Shown here piece after piece: positions 19,514 to 29,605 of a stretch of DNA of 42,584 bases (positions are counted from its first letter, which is position 1; each line of letters starts with the position of its first letter). The DNA lies in contig CAMAHD010000004.1 of NCBI GenBank assembly GCA_945834405.1, positions 1 to 42,584 on the forward strand, given 5' to 3'. The notes beneath the pieces are model-generated. The model did no database searches and was not told the DNA's origin. It saw nothing but the letters and a program-made list of their open reading frames with translations. The translations under genes and the position numbers were made by a program. The stretch comes from an uncultured Prevotella sp. Its GTDB lineage: Bacteria; Bacteroidota; Bacteroidia; Bacteroidales; Bacteroidaceae.

Positions 19514-19645
19514 GAGAACAAAGGTATAACAAAGTAAAGATTGAATAAAGGATAACAACAATGATTCTTGCCATTTCTTAGATACTATGAAAACACGAGA
19601 CCTTATAATCTATACTGTGAAAACACACTTTTAAATTCAGGAAAC

Positions 19646-19843
19646 ATGGAGAAAACAGGAAATACTTATGAAGAGCTTGTACAGCTCAAAGAATCAGGAG
19701 AGATAGGCTGGCGCGAGTTTATCCGCAGACAGCCTGAGATGGAGGATGACTACTATCACTGGTGCGTGGACAACGACCTCGATATGAACGAGGACACGGC
19801 AGAAGCCTTTATGACGCTCACCGAGGAACACGTAGTGGCATAG
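19646..19843 (+). CDS. Small acidic hypothetical protein
   Basis: MEKTGNTYEELVQLKESGEIGWREFIRRQPEMEDDYYHWCVDNDLDMNEDTAEAFMTL; internal ATG 19646 preferred over 19568. Confidence 0.55.
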   Translation: MEKTGNTYEELVQLKESGEIGWREFIRRQPEMEDDYYHWCVDNDLDMNEDTAEAFMTLTEEHVVA

Positions 19844-19885
19844 TAGCAGTACTCAAAACAATAAACACTAAGAAAAGAATACACT

Positions 19886-21748
19886 ATGGAAGATAACAAG
19901 GATAACAGTGTAAAAGAGACTGAGCAAAAGCCCCAGGAACAGACTGAGGGCAAGACTGGCGGTAAGACGATGGCAGAAAAGGCCATCGACCGCTTCGCTC
20001 AGATGATGGTCACCCGTTTGGAAGAAATGAAAGGGCAACAGTGGGAAAAAGGCTGGATTGACGGAGGCGGCAGGACACACGGCCTGCCCCAGAACCTCTC
20101 TGGTCGCCGCTATTCAGGACATAATGACTTCTTCCTCCAGTTGCATACCGCTGCCAACGGCTATGATGTACCCGTCTATGCCACCTATAAGCAGATAAAG
20201 GAAGCTGGAGCCACTATCGCCAAGGGTGAGAAGGCCATGCCCGTCATCTACTGGAACGTCACCCATAAGGATGAGAACGGTCAGAAGGTTTCTGATGAAG
20301 CCTACGAAGCTATGACCAAGGCAGAGCAGGAGAAGGTCAAGACCATCCCCATTATGATGGGTTATTATGTCTGGAACCTACAGCAGACCAACTTCCCTGA
20401 GATCAAGCCGGAGCAGTATGCCAAACTGCAGGATAAGTTCAAGGCACCGCATATCGAGGATGCCACCGGTATGTACACCTCCAAGGAGTTCGACCAGATG
20501 ATTGACAAGCAGGCTTGGGTCTGCAAGATCAACAATGTCGAAGGTGCTGGCGCTTTCTACAGTCCGACGAAGGACGAGATTACCGTTCCGACGAAGAAGC
20601 AGTTCAAGATTCACGATACCCCTGAGGAAATCTACAAGGACGGTATGGAGTACTACAGCTCCATCGCCCATGAGATGGCCCATTCGACAGGTGTAGAGAA
20701 ACGTCTTGGAAGAGACATGGAAGGTCATTTCGGTGATCCGAAGTATGCCAAGGAAGAACTCGTTGCAGAGCTGACCGCTGCCATGGTAGGTAATACGATG
20801 GGCTTTGACAAGCGTATCCTCGACAACAATGCCAAGTATGTCGATTCCTGGATGGACACCCTGAAGAAAGAGCCCCGTTTCATTCTCAGTGTGATGGCCG
20901 ATGTCAACAAAGCCTCGAAGATGATCCTCGACCATGTGGATGCCCAGCGTCTGGAGATGGGCATGACAGCCCTCCAGCCCAAGGAAGAAGCAAACAACGT
21001 AAAAACAACGGAAGCCAAGGTAGCCCCAGAGACCAAGATGGATATAGCAGCAGAACCTATCGCCAAGCCCAAGACCAAGGCAGAAGAAAAGGCAGAACTT
21101 GCCAAGGAAACAGCAGCCGTCTTTAAGGACTTGAAGGAAAAGCATCCCGATGCTCTACTGTTAATGCGCAAGGGTGACTTCTATGAAGCCTTTGAGGAAG
21201 ATGCCAAGAAAGTAGCCAAGTCAACAGGCTTGAAGGAACAGCATATCATCAAGGAAGGCTTTTCCAATAAGGAAAACAAAGAAGGTGAAAAAGGCGTTTC
21301 CTATGTCAACTTCAAAAACACCAGTCTTGATAAGTACCTGCCTAAGCTCGTCCGTGACGGTCATCGTGTCGCTATCTGTGACAGTCTTGAAGACATCGCC
21401 AAGCAGCGTATCAGTGAGAGAAAAGAGCTGCAGGAACAACAGGTAGCGGCAAAGGCACAGCAGCCTGCCCAGTCAGCCAAGACCATTCCTTTGGATCAGT
21501 TCAACAAGCTCGAAACTGAGGATGGAAAAAAGATAGACCATTTTGCCGTTTTCAAGATGAAGAGCGGTAACTACGGAGTGAGGGCTATGGTGGACGGTCA
21601 GCAGATGAGTGTCAAGGCACTGGATAAAGAAGACCGCAATGCCTTCTTCGAGCATACCACTACCAAGGCTGCACTCGTCCAGAAGTACTATGGCAAGGAG
21701 CTCTCCCAGCCAAAGCATGAGGAACGTAGCAGAGCCAGAGCGATGTAA
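19886..21748 (+). CDS. ArdC-like antirestriction protein (zincin-like) fused to a MutS N-terminal-like domain
   Basis: ArdC-like N-terminus, HExxH-type motif SSIAHEMAHSTGVEKRLGRD, then FKDLKEKHPDALLLMRKGDFYEAFEEDAKKVAKSTGL resembling MutS domain I. Confidence 0.85.
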   Translation: MEDNKDNSVKETEQKPQEQTEGKTGGKTMAEKAIDRFAQMMVTRLEEMKGQQWEKGWIDGGGRTHGLPQNLSGRRYSGHNDFFLQLHTAANGYDVPVYATYKQIKEAGATIAKGEKAMPVIYWNVTHKDENGQKVSDEAYEAMTKAEQEKVKTIPIMMGYYVWNLQQTNFPEIKPEQYAKLQDKFKAPHIEDATGMYTSKEFDQMIDKQAWVCKINNVEGAGAFYSPTKDEITVPTKKQFKIHDTPEEIYKDGMEYYSSIAHEMAHSTGVEKRLGRDMEGHFGDPKYAKEELVAELTAAMVGNTMGFDKRILDNNAKYVDSWMDTLKKEPRFILSVMADVNKASKMILDHVDAQRLEMGMTALQPKEEANNVKTTEAKVAPETKMDIAAEPIAKPKTKAEEKAELAKETAAVFKDLKEKHPDALLLMRKGDFYEAFEEDAKKVAKSTGLKEQHIIKEGFSNKENKEGEKGVSYVNFKNTSLDKYLPKLVRDGHRVAICDSLEDIAKQRISERKELQEQQVAAKAQQPAQSAKTIPLDQFNKLETEDGKKIDHFAVFKMKSGNYGVRAMVDGQQMSVKALDKEDRNAFFEHTTTKAALVQKYYGKELSQPKHEERSRARAM

Positions 21749-21788
21749 CAGGAAGTAGTAAAAAAAGAAAAAGTACAAAGATAAAACG

Positions 21789-22967
21789 ATGTTTGAAGAA
21801 TACAAGGCGTTCAAGGAAAAGGTCGGTGTGGATGATGTCGCTGCCTATCTTGGCTATAAACTCGATAGAAAAGCCGGAGTCGGCAAATATGTCGAGTACA
21901 ATATCCGCGATGGTCGGGGACGTAAGATTGACTCCATTGTCATCAGTCACCCGGGCGACAAATCCAGCCAGACCTACTTCCATAGGAACGGAGCCAGTGG
22001 CGGCGATGCCATCAGTCTGATAAAGGCAAACATCAATAGTTTTGACGTGACAGGCAGCAGCGAAGCAGAAATGCTTGCTGCCGTCATGTCGAAGCTTACC
22101 AGCGATGATACTTTCATTACCAAGGTCGAGGACAGGTATAGGGACATGAAGCCCCAGACCTTTGACATTGGGCGCTTCCAGATGGAGAATGCAGCAGAGC
22201 ACTTCGAGGCAGTGATGTCCTTCTTCAGGGCACGTAGCATCGATGAAGAGACTGTCAGGACATTCCTTCCCTTTATCATGCGAGTCACTGATACCGAAGC
22301 CCAGTATAAGTACAAGGATTTGGCATTCCCCTATACCAAGCCAGGCTCAGAGAAGATAGATGGTTTTGAGTTACGCGGCTATAATAACTTCCGCCAGAAG
22401 GCACCAGGCACGAATAGCAGTAGTGCAGCATGGATTGCCGACTTCACAAAGGAACAGCCCGATAGTGCCAAGAATGTCTATTTCTTCGAGAGTGGCTATG
22501 ATGCGATGGCTTTCTATCAGGTGAACAAGTCAAGGCTGATTCTCGAAACCTCCGTATTCGTCTCTACGGGCGGTACCTTTTCCAGTCTGCAGATCAAGGG
22601 CATCACAGACTATTATCCGCAAGCCAGATACTGGGACTGCTTTGACAATGACATCCCCGGCATCCTCTATGGTGTCAGGATGGAGTCGCAGCTGAGTGGG
22701 CAGTTTGTCAATATCGTTACTACCGATGACACCATCATCTTCCAGAAAGGAGCAGATGAACTCCGCTTGAAGAAAGAGGAAGTCACTCTGCCCAAGGTCA
22801 GAGAGAAGTTAGGCTTGGAAAGACATATCTATGTATGGAAAGCCCCGAAAGCCTTTAAGGACTGGAATGACGTGACAATGAACAAACCCATGAAAGACCT
22901 GCCTATAAAGAGCAAGTATCAGAGAAACGAGAACCTGAGGGAAAAGAGAAGAAAAGGTACATTATGA
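21789..22967 (+). CDS. Toprim-domain primase-like protein (DUF3991/Toprim_2 type)
   Basis: YFHRNGASGGDAISLIKANIN; toprim-like FFESGYDAMAFYQ and CFDNDIPG. Confidence 0.8.
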   Translation: MFEEYKAFKEKVGVDDVAAYLGYKLDRKAGVGKYVEYNIRDGRGRKIDSIVISHPGDKSSQTYFHRNGASGGDAISLIKANINSFDVTGSSEAEMLAAVMSKLTSDDTFITKVEDRYRDMKPQTFDIGRFQMENAAEHFEAVMSFFRARSIDEETVRTFLPFIMRVTDTEAQYKYKDLAFPYTKPGSEKIDGFELRGYNNFRQKAPGTNSSSAAWIADFTKEQPDSAKNVYFFESGYDAMAFYQVNKSRLILETSVFVSTGGTFSSLQIKGITDYYPQARYWDCFDNDIPGILYGVRMESQLSGQFVNIVTTDDTIIFQKGADELRLKKEEVTLPKVREKLGLERHIYVWKAPKAFKDWNDVTMNKPMKDLPIKSKYQRNENLREKRRKGTL

Positions 22968-23653
22968 GAAGAATACAATATACCATCATCATGCTGTTGA
23001 TGGCAGTAACAAACATCCATGCCCAGCAGACAGACCCAGCACTGACGGCAGCCGTAACAACTCAGACTTTTACCTTAAAGAGTCTTTTTGATGCCCGTCA
23101 CAGCACGCAGGAAAAGATATTGGCTGCAACAGGTATTGAGAACGTACAGTTGCAGCAGCTCCATGACATAGAGAAGAAGGTGCTGGACTATATGGCCAAT
23201 GTCTCAGGACTGATGCAGAACCTCTATCAGGTGAAGCGTACGACAGAACTTGTCACCGTAGAGATACCAAAGAATATCAATGAGGTGACGAAAGCCTGCA
23301 AGGGACATCTGAAAGGTACAGCTATTGCTTTGGCCGTCTCTGATGAGGTGAAGAGTGTCTATACCGAGATTGCCAGTCTCTCTGCTCTTTGTACCTCATT
23401 GGTTAAGACCAAGACCGTTGACGGCAACAAGGTCAACCTCCTCAATGCAGCTGAACGCTATTGGCTGTGCGAGAAGATTGTATCGTCACTGGAAGATATC
23501 AATTCAGCACTTTACATCCTCTCCTGGCAGATACAATACTTGTCATGGGAAGACCTCTGGCGAGGACTTGATCCAGAGACCTGGTGCAACTACATGCAGG
23601 GAAAATGGATGGCTGAGTCATGTATCAGGGACTGGGATGACCTGTTGAAGTAA
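22964..23653 (+). CDS. Exported protein related to the 8402 tra protein
   Basis: Signal peptide; C-terminus LSWEDLWRGLDPETWCNYMQGKWMAESCIRDWDDL matches the 8402 ORF. Confidence 0.65.
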   Translation: MRRIQYTIIMLLMAVTNIHAQQTDPALTAAVTTQTFTLKSLFDARHSTQEKILAATGIENVQLQQLHDIEKKVLDYMANVSGLMQNLYQVKRTTELVTVEIPKNINEVTKACKGHLKGTAIALAVSDEVKSVYTEIASLSALCTSLVKTKTVDGNKVNLLNAAERYWLCEKIVSSLEDINSALYILSWQIQYLSWEDLWRGLDPETWCNYMQGKWMAESCIRDWDDLLK

Positions 23654-23732
23654 AAGGTAAGATGTAAAAAGTAAGAGAGAAGAAAGAATAGGATAACAAT
23701 AGTAAATACACTTTAATCAAACAAAAAAGAAA

Positions 23733-24557
23733 ATGGAAAGCACTAAATCAATCGGCATCTGCCCCATTTGTGGACAGGGTCACATCACAGAGCACCCTTT
23801 CGGATGGGCATGTGACAACTCAAAGAAGAATGATGACGGAACGTGGTACAACTGCAAGTTCGTCGTGTTCCGACAGTACCACGGAGCAAACATCACCGAG
23901 GAAGACGTAAAGACACTCTTGGCAACAGGTGAGACAGGTGAGCTTCAGATGTGCAACAAAGAAGGGAAACCCTTTATTGGAAAACTCGTCATCAAGGAAG
24001 GTAAGGTACAGTTGGCATTTCCTCCCCGTTACCTCGAAGGACGTTGCCCCGTCTGTGGAGGTCGTATCAAGGTGACTGGTAAGGGATATGCCTGTGAGAA
24101 CTACTTTAAGAAGGATGAAGGGCACTGTAACTTCTTCATCAGTAGCACACTCTGTAACAGAGTTATCACGGAACAGGAGGTGGAGAACTTCCTGGCAGGA
24201 AAGAAGCAGATTCTTGATGGCTTCTGTTCCAAGGCAGGCAAACATTTTTCGTCTTTGCTGTCCACCACGGTTGAAGGAAAGGTGATGCTGAACTCCACCA
24301 TCTGCCAGTGTCCTCAGTGTGGCGGTGAGATACGAGTCGGGCCACGAGCCTATAACTGTTCCAACTACAGCAACGAGGATGTCAAATGTCAGTTCTCCAT
24401 CTGGCGAACCATCGACGGCCATGAGGTGACACCCGAAGAAGTCAAGCAACTCTGTGATAAGGGCGAGACAGATGAGGTCATTCATTTCTACCGTAAGGAC
24501 GGCAGCCAGTTCGACAAGAAACTGAAGCTGGAGGATGGCAAAGTCATCCTGGCATAA
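23733..24557 (+). CDS. Topoisomerase C-terminal zinc-ribbon repeat protein, stand-alone
   Basis: Three Cys-rich units (CPICGQGH, CPVCGGRI, CPQCGGEI), each followed by a further Cys pair or Cys and a VTEEEVxxLLxxGxT-like segment. Confidence 0.75.
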   Translation: MESTKSIGICPICGQGHITEHPFGWACDNSKKNDDGTWYNCKFVVFRQYHGANITEEDVKTLLATGETGELQMCNKEGKPFIGKLVIKEGKVQLAFPPRYLEGRCPVCGGRIKVTGKGYACENYFKKDEGHCNFFISSTLCNRVITEQEVENFLAGKKQILDGFCSKAGKHFSSLLSTTVEGKVMLNSTICQCPQCGGEIRVGPRAYNCSNYSNEDVKCQFSIWRTIDGHEVTPEEVKQLCDKGETDEVIHFYRKDGSQFDKKLKLEDGKVILA

Positions 24558-24612
24558 GCATAATCATGTATAATCCTTATAAAATAGTATCATAACAAAC
24601 AAAAGAAACAAA

Positions 24613-25206
24613 ATGAAAATCACAAAGTTTATTCCATTAGCCATGCTCTCAGTGGTGCTGCTGGCATCCTGTCAGAGCAGGGAGAGTAAGATCAACAAGT
24701 TAGTATCGAGCCATCTGGAGCAGTCACTGGAGAATCCTCAGAACCTGAAGGTGCTGGAGATTGCAGAGCCAGACTCTGCTTTTGGTCTGAACTACTTTAC
24801 AAAGCAGGAACAGGCCTATATGCTCGGCACAGTTACCAACGTCACCAAGGTTCTGATGGAGCGCACGGAGTACATGACCAAGCCTGACTTGGATGATGCC
24901 TATACCATGACCCTTGCCGACTTGGAGATGCGTATGTCCACAGGACTCTTTTCGGGAATGCTCGGCGACTGCAAGAAAGGAGCCTGGTCAGGCTGGAAGG
25001 TCAGAGTTACCTATACCTGTAAGAGTAAGTACGGCTGCATGTACAAGGCACAGCGATGGTACTTCCTCGACAAAGACTGCCAGACCGTAATCCGAAGCTT
25101 TGACCTGCCCATTGTAGAGACAAGCAAGGCAGACAAATCCACAAAAACAACTACAAAGAAGCAGGGAAATGCTGCCAGCAAAATCATGTTATCAACAGGA
25201 AAGTAA
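24613..25206 (+). CDS. Putative lipoprotein
   Basis: Lipobox-like LLASC after a signal peptide. Confidence 0.65.
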   Translation: MKITKFIPLAMLSVVLLASCQSRESKINKLVSSHLEQSLENPQNLKVLEIAEPDSAFGLNYFTKQEQAYMLGTVTNVTKVLMERTEYMTKPDLDDAYTMTLADLEMRMSTGLFSGMLGDCKKGAWSGWKVRVTYTCKSKYGCMYKAQRWYFLDKDCQTVIRSFDLPIVETSKADKSTKTTTKKQGNAASKIMLSTGK

Positions 25207-25231
25207 TAACCCATAAAAACGCAAAGAAGTA

Positions 25232-25666
25232 ATGAAAAACACAGTCAACAAGTATTTCGAGATCAAGGTCAAGATGCAGAAGACCCAGGAGGATGGCACT
25301 CAGAAGAAGGTCAGTGAGCAGTACGTTGTAGAAGCCGCCACCTTTGGCGAGGCAGAACGTCGTATTACAGAATGCCTGAAGCCCTATATCGAGGGGGAGT
25401 TTGATGTTACCGACATCAAGATAGCTGGATATGTTCAGATTATCAACACCAATCAGGATGCAGACAAGTTTTTCAAGGCCAAGGTCTCTTTTGTCACCTT
25501 GGATGAGACTACAGGTAAGGAGAAGAAAACCTCTGAGCTGTATCTAGTGCAGTCTGATACGCTGGAATCTGCAGAGAGTGATGTGAAGTCATTCCTGAAT
25601 GATGGTAATACCGCTATCAGCAGCATTTCTGAGACAGTCATCCTTGATGTGTTCCAACTGGATTGA
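25232..25666 (+). CDS. DUF4494-like protein
   Basis: 144 aa: KYFEIKVKMQKTQEDGTQKKVSEQYVVEAATFGEAERRITECL. Confidence 0.65.
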   Translation: MKNTVNKYFEIKVKMQKTQEDGTQKKVSEQYVVEAATFGEAERRITECLKPYIEGEFDVTDIKIAGYVQIINTNQDADKFFKAKVSFVTLDETTGKEKKTSELYLVQSDTLESAESDVKSFLNDGNTAISSISETVILDVFQLD

Positions 25667-25671
25667 AGACC

Positions 25672-27741
25672 ATGAAGGTAGTATTAGCTGAGAAACCCAG
25701 CGTTGCCCAGAGCATTGCCCGTATCGTAGGAGCCACCCATAAGAAGGATGGCTTCTTCGAGGGCAACGGCTGGCAGGTGACCTATGCCTTTGGTCATCTG
25801 ATACAGTTAGCCATGCCTGAGAACTACGGCTATAACAGTTGGTCGAAAAGCAATCTTCCTATGTTGCCCAAGGAGTTCCTGATGATTCCCCGACAGAAGA
25901 AAGAGGGCAAGACCTATAAGAATGATCCAGGCGTGATGAAGCAGCTTAAAATCATCAAGCACCTCTTCGAAGATGCAGACTCCATCATCTGTGCGACTGA
26001 CTCAGCCAGAGAGGGAGAAGCCATCTTTAGGTATATCTACAATTATCTCGGCATCAAGAAACCAGTCTTGCGCCTGTGGATCAATAGTCTGACTGATGCC
26101 GCTATCAAGGACGGCTTTTCAAATCTCCAGCCTGATAGCAACTATGATAATCTCTTTCTTGCTGCCAAGGCACGTAGCGAAGCTGACTGGCTCGTGGGTA
26201 TGAATGCCACACAAGCCTGTAGCATTACAGGGAAGTCGCTCTATTCCATTGGCAGGGTGCAGACACCTACACTGGTGATGATCGTGGAGCGATACCTGCA
26301 GAATAAGGATTTTAAGTCTGTTCCTTTCTGGCAGGTCGCTCTGAACACAACCGATGGCGTGAAGCTGATGAGTGCTGGCAAGTGGGATGAGAAGGGTCAT
26401 GCAGAGCGAGCCTATAACACGGCAAGCAAAGCCCGTAACGGAAATGTCATCAAGGCAGAGAAGAAGCAGAAGACGGAACTGCCTCCATTGCTGTTCAGCC
26501 TGACAGATTTGCAGAAGGCTGCAAACTCCAAGTATGGCTATTCAGCAGACAAGACGCTGAACATTGCCCAGAGTCTCTATGAGAAGCAGCTCATATCCTA
26601 TCCACGAACTGGCTCTTCGTATATCCCCGATGATGTGTATGACACTATCCCTAGACTACTGAAGAATCCAGTCTTTGATAAGTTCAGAGCAAGTGTTGAT
26701 ACCATCGTAAAGCCTTCCAAGCGTAGTGTCGATGCCTCGAAGATAGAAGACCACCATGCATTGCTTGTAACGGGAGTTAATCCTAAGACCAAGGACACCA
26801 AGCCCGATGAGCAGGTTATCTATGATATGATACTCGGCAGGATGGTGGAAGCCTTTTCAAAACCTTGTGAAAAGGAAATAGATACCTACACCGTTGATGC
26901 CGGAGGCTATCTCTTTACAGTGTCGAGTACCATCATCCTTCAGAAAGGCTGGAGGGCTGTCTATGGTGCTGATGACAAAGAACGTATGGCTGTTCCTTCA
27001 TGGTATCATGGTGAGACCATCTGTTTTACTGGTGTAGAATTGCAGCAGGGGCAGACCAAACCCAAGCCGCTGCATACCGAGGGTACATTACTGGCAGCTA
27101 TGGAAACCTGTGGTAAGGACATCGATGACGAAGCGCAAAGAGAAGCCATCAAGGATAGTGGTATAGGAACACCAGCCACCAGAGCCGGCATCATCGAAAC
27201 CCTTGTTGCCCGGAACTATGTGGTCAGGGAAAAGAAGTCACTCGTTCCAACAGCCAAGGGTATGGAAATCTACAAGATCGTGAAGGACATGGATATTGCC
27301 AATGCCAGTCTGACGGGAATGTGGGAGGCAAAGCTTGCTGCCATCGAGCGAGGTCAGATGAATGTCAGCCAGTTCAACAGTGACATTGTGGAGTACACCA
27401 AGCATGTGACTGACGAGTTCCTGCATTCAGACCTGAAGCCAATCCTTACCGGTAAGCAGACAGAGATAGAATGTCCGCTATGCCATCAGGGACATATCCG
27501 CTTCTTTGATAAGGTCGCCAATTGCTCCAACGAAGGCTGTAACTTCCATATCTTCCGTACCATCTTGGGAAAGAAGCTGACCAATACTGAGCTGACAGAC
27601 CTTATCATCAAAGGTCAGACCCGTGAACTGTCAGGCTTCAAGTGTAAGGATGGGAAGCCATTCAAGGCAAAGCTGAAGAGAGATGATAAGGGAGGCATAG
27701 CCTTCGTGTTCAGTCAGAAGAAAGGAAATAATCAGCGATGA
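25672..27741 (+). CDS. topB: DNA topoisomerase III (type IA)
   Basis: MKVVLAEKPSVAQSIARIVGA, toprim and type IA motifs (CATDSAREGEAIFRYIYNYL; SIGRVQTPTL), C-terminal zinc ribbon. ATG 25672 preferred over TTG 25663. Confidence 0.93.
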   Translation: MKVVLAEKPSVAQSIARIVGATHKKDGFFEGNGWQVTYAFGHLIQLAMPENYGYNSWSKSNLPMLPKEFLMIPRQKKEGKTYKNDPGVMKQLKIIKHLFEDADSIICATDSAREGEAIFRYIYNYLGIKKPVLRLWINSLTDAAIKDGFSNLQPDSNYDNLFLAAKARSEADWLVGMNATQACSITGKSLYSIGRVQTPTLVMIVERYLQNKDFKSVPFWQVALNTTDGVKLMSAGKWDEKGHAERAYNTASKARNGNVIKAEKKQKTELPPLLFSLTDLQKAANSKYGYSADKTLNIAQSLYEKQLISYPRTGSSYIPDDVYDTIPRLLKNPVFDKFRASVDTIVKPSKRSVDASKIEDHHALLVTGVNPKTKDTKPDEQVIYDMILGRMVEAFSKPCEKEIDTYTVDAGGYLFTVSSTIILQKGWRAVYGADDKERMAVPSWYHGETICFTGVELQQGQTKPKPLHTEGTLLAAMETCGKDIDDEAQREAIKDSGIGTPATRAGIIETLVARNYVVREKKSLVPTAKGMEIYKIVKDMDIANASLTGMWEAKLAAIERGQMNVSQFNSDIVEYTKHVTDEFLHSDLKPILTGKQTEIECPLCHQGHIRFFDKVANCSNEGCNFHIFRTILGKKLTNTELTDLIIKGQTRELSGFKCKDGKPFKAKLKRDDKGGIAFVFSQKKGNNQR

Positions 27742-28592
27742 AAAGAACTATGTCTTACATTGTGGCAGACCAGCACCGTCTCTCTGTTGAGCGTGATGAG
27801 CAGCGCGTCCATGAGCTTGGTTTCGGTAATCCTGACAAGAATTTCAGAAATTACAAGTTCTTTACCTGTGACATACGTTTTGGCATTGCTCAGCCTGTTC
27901 TAGAGGAAGCTGCCTTCCAACTGCTCGGCTATGAGCGTTTTTCCATTACCGGTATGGGTGACAAGACTGTCATGCCAAACCCATGGGATGACCTTTTTAA
28001 TACGCTTAAGTGGGCTATTGACAATAAGGGACTTAATCCGGACTACCTTAGACGTGTGAGCAAGTATGACTTCTCCGTTTCTGAGAATAAGAAAGGCGAA
28101 CGTCCACAGCATACTTCTGATGATGAGTGGGAGCATTATGTCAAGCAGGTGAATAGCAATGAACGGCGTATCTTCTCATCTGAGGAACTTCGTGAAATTG
28201 CCGCTATTCTGCCGGATACGTTAAAGCTTGACCTGTTCAATGACCTTGTCAATATCAGCCGTATTGCTGATGTGCATGCAGTTGTCAACCATATCCTTGT
28301 GCAAAATGATGGTGACGATGCCGTGCGTTTCGTGAATGCCGTCAAAGAACGTCGACAGCAGCTTCATGAACAGGGACTGCCTATTGGTCCGGAAGCAACC
28401 CGTAGCATTATCCGTGAACTTCTCGCTGAACATCCGCTTCTTGCTATGCCAAAGACAAGGGGTGCAGAACGGAATCGTGTGCCTGAATCATCAGAACTCT
28501 TGGGTAAACAGAAGTCAAACAATAAGTTGACGAAGATAGTAAAGATGAATGACAGACAGGAGGAAACCCCTCGCAGATCGTTTCATCGTTAA
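27738..28592 (+). CDS. Hypothetical protein
   Basis: 284-aa ORF, ATGA-coupled to topB. Confidence 0.6.
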   Translation: MKRTMSYIVADQHRLSVERDEQRVHELGFGNPDKNFRNYKFFTCDIRFGIAQPVLEEAAFQLLGYERFSITGMGDKTVMPNPWDDLFNTLKWAIDNKGLNPDYLRRVSKYDFSVSENKKGERPQHTSDDEWEHYVKQVNSNERRIFSSEELREIAAILPDTLKLDLFNDLVNISRIADVHAVVNHILVQNDGDDAVRFVNAVKERRQQLHEQGLPIGPEATRSIIRELLAEHPLLAMPKTRGAERNRVPESSELLGKQKSNNKLTKIVKMNDRQEETPRRSFHR

Positions 28593-28633
28593 GGTGAAGA
28601 GTGTAATAGGATAAATATCAAACCAAAGTAATA

Positions 28634-29551
28634 ATGAATAATATGAAACAGACAAAATCAACAAAAACAGTAGCTGCAAACATGGTAGTGAAAAGAGTAG
28701 TACTCAAACAGCTCAATAATGAGAAGTTCGGTACGGTAAAAGTTGTCAAGACCGAAGATGGTGAAGGATTTGCCTGCCTTGACGACCTATGTGACATTCT
28801 GAATCTGTCCAAGAAAGAAGTGATAGAAAAACTTGATGGCCACCTGCATACAGTCTCACCCAAAAAGACTGAGGTGACAAAGTATGACACGGACTATGTG
28901 GATGAAGTCGGCATCTATCTGCTGTATTTCCTGAGTAAGGAAAAGTATACCATTCAAGTACAGAATTGGTTGGACAAGGAGTTTTTCCAGTCGCTGCATG
29001 AGCAACACCGTGACGATACAGCTACAGATCATGACACGCTTGTCTTAGATGTGGACTTTCAACGTCAGGTGCTGCGCAACATGGCCACCGCCGACAATGT
29101 GATAAAGTCTGGTCATTTCATGAAAGGAAAGGATATTCCAGAACTGACGCAGTCACATCTGATAGGGTGGTGGCATAATCTCAATGACCAGACGATTTTT
29201 ATGCTTCAGTTTAACTGCCAGTCTGACAGTTATGTCTATGAGAACGTCAGAATGAATGTCTATCTGCGAAAGATGGTTGACGGTAGGATTGATATGTGCG
29301 CCATGCACATCAGTTTCCTTGATCTCGATGATGACAATCGTGAGTTCCTTGTAATCGATACTATCATTCCCAGTAGTGTAGTATTGGACGGCTCGATTCT
29401 GGATTTTATCATGGAAGACCAGTTTGCAGACGTGGATATTTTGGAACCAGGGGATCTTAACACTATTATGATTTTGAATGGTACAATGTCGTTCCATCGG
29501 TCACGTCGTATCGAGAAGAAGGAACAGCAGGGTATCATAGAGTTTTTGTAA
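28634..29551 (+). CDS. BRO-N-like phage antirepressor family protein
   Basis: GEGFACLDDLCDILNLSKKEVIEKLDGHLHTVSPKKTEV...DEVGIYLLYFLSKEKYTIQVQNWLDKEFFQSL. Confidence 0.6.
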   Translation: MNNMKQTKSTKTVAANMVVKRVVLKQLNNEKFGTVKVVKTEDGEGFACLDDLCDILNLSKKEVIEKLDGHLHTVSPKKTEVTKYDTDYVDEVGIYLLYFLSKEKYTIQVQNWLDKEFFQSLHEQHRDDTATDHDTLVLDVDFQRQVLRNMATADNVIKSGHFMKGKDIPELTQSHLIGWWHNLNDQTIFMLQFNCQSDSYVYENVRMNVYLRKMVDGRIDMCAMHISFLDLDDDNREFLVIDTIIPSSVVLDGSILDFIMEDQFADVDILEPGDLNTIMILNGTMSFHRSRRIEKKEQQGIIEFL

Positions 29552-29572
29552 TAAGGTTACGCTAGAAAGAAT

Positions 29573-29605
29573 AAGGCAGGAATTCAATTCTCTGCCTTTA
29601 TTTTT
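29573..29605 (+). terminator. Intrinsic terminator
   Basis: AAGGCAG (29573-29579) pairs with CTGCCTT (29592-29598), followed by a T-rich run. Confidence 0.7.

Noticed and set aside
20378-21145. 255-aa minus-strand ORF
   Set aside because: Antisense shadow of the ArdC-fusion gene.
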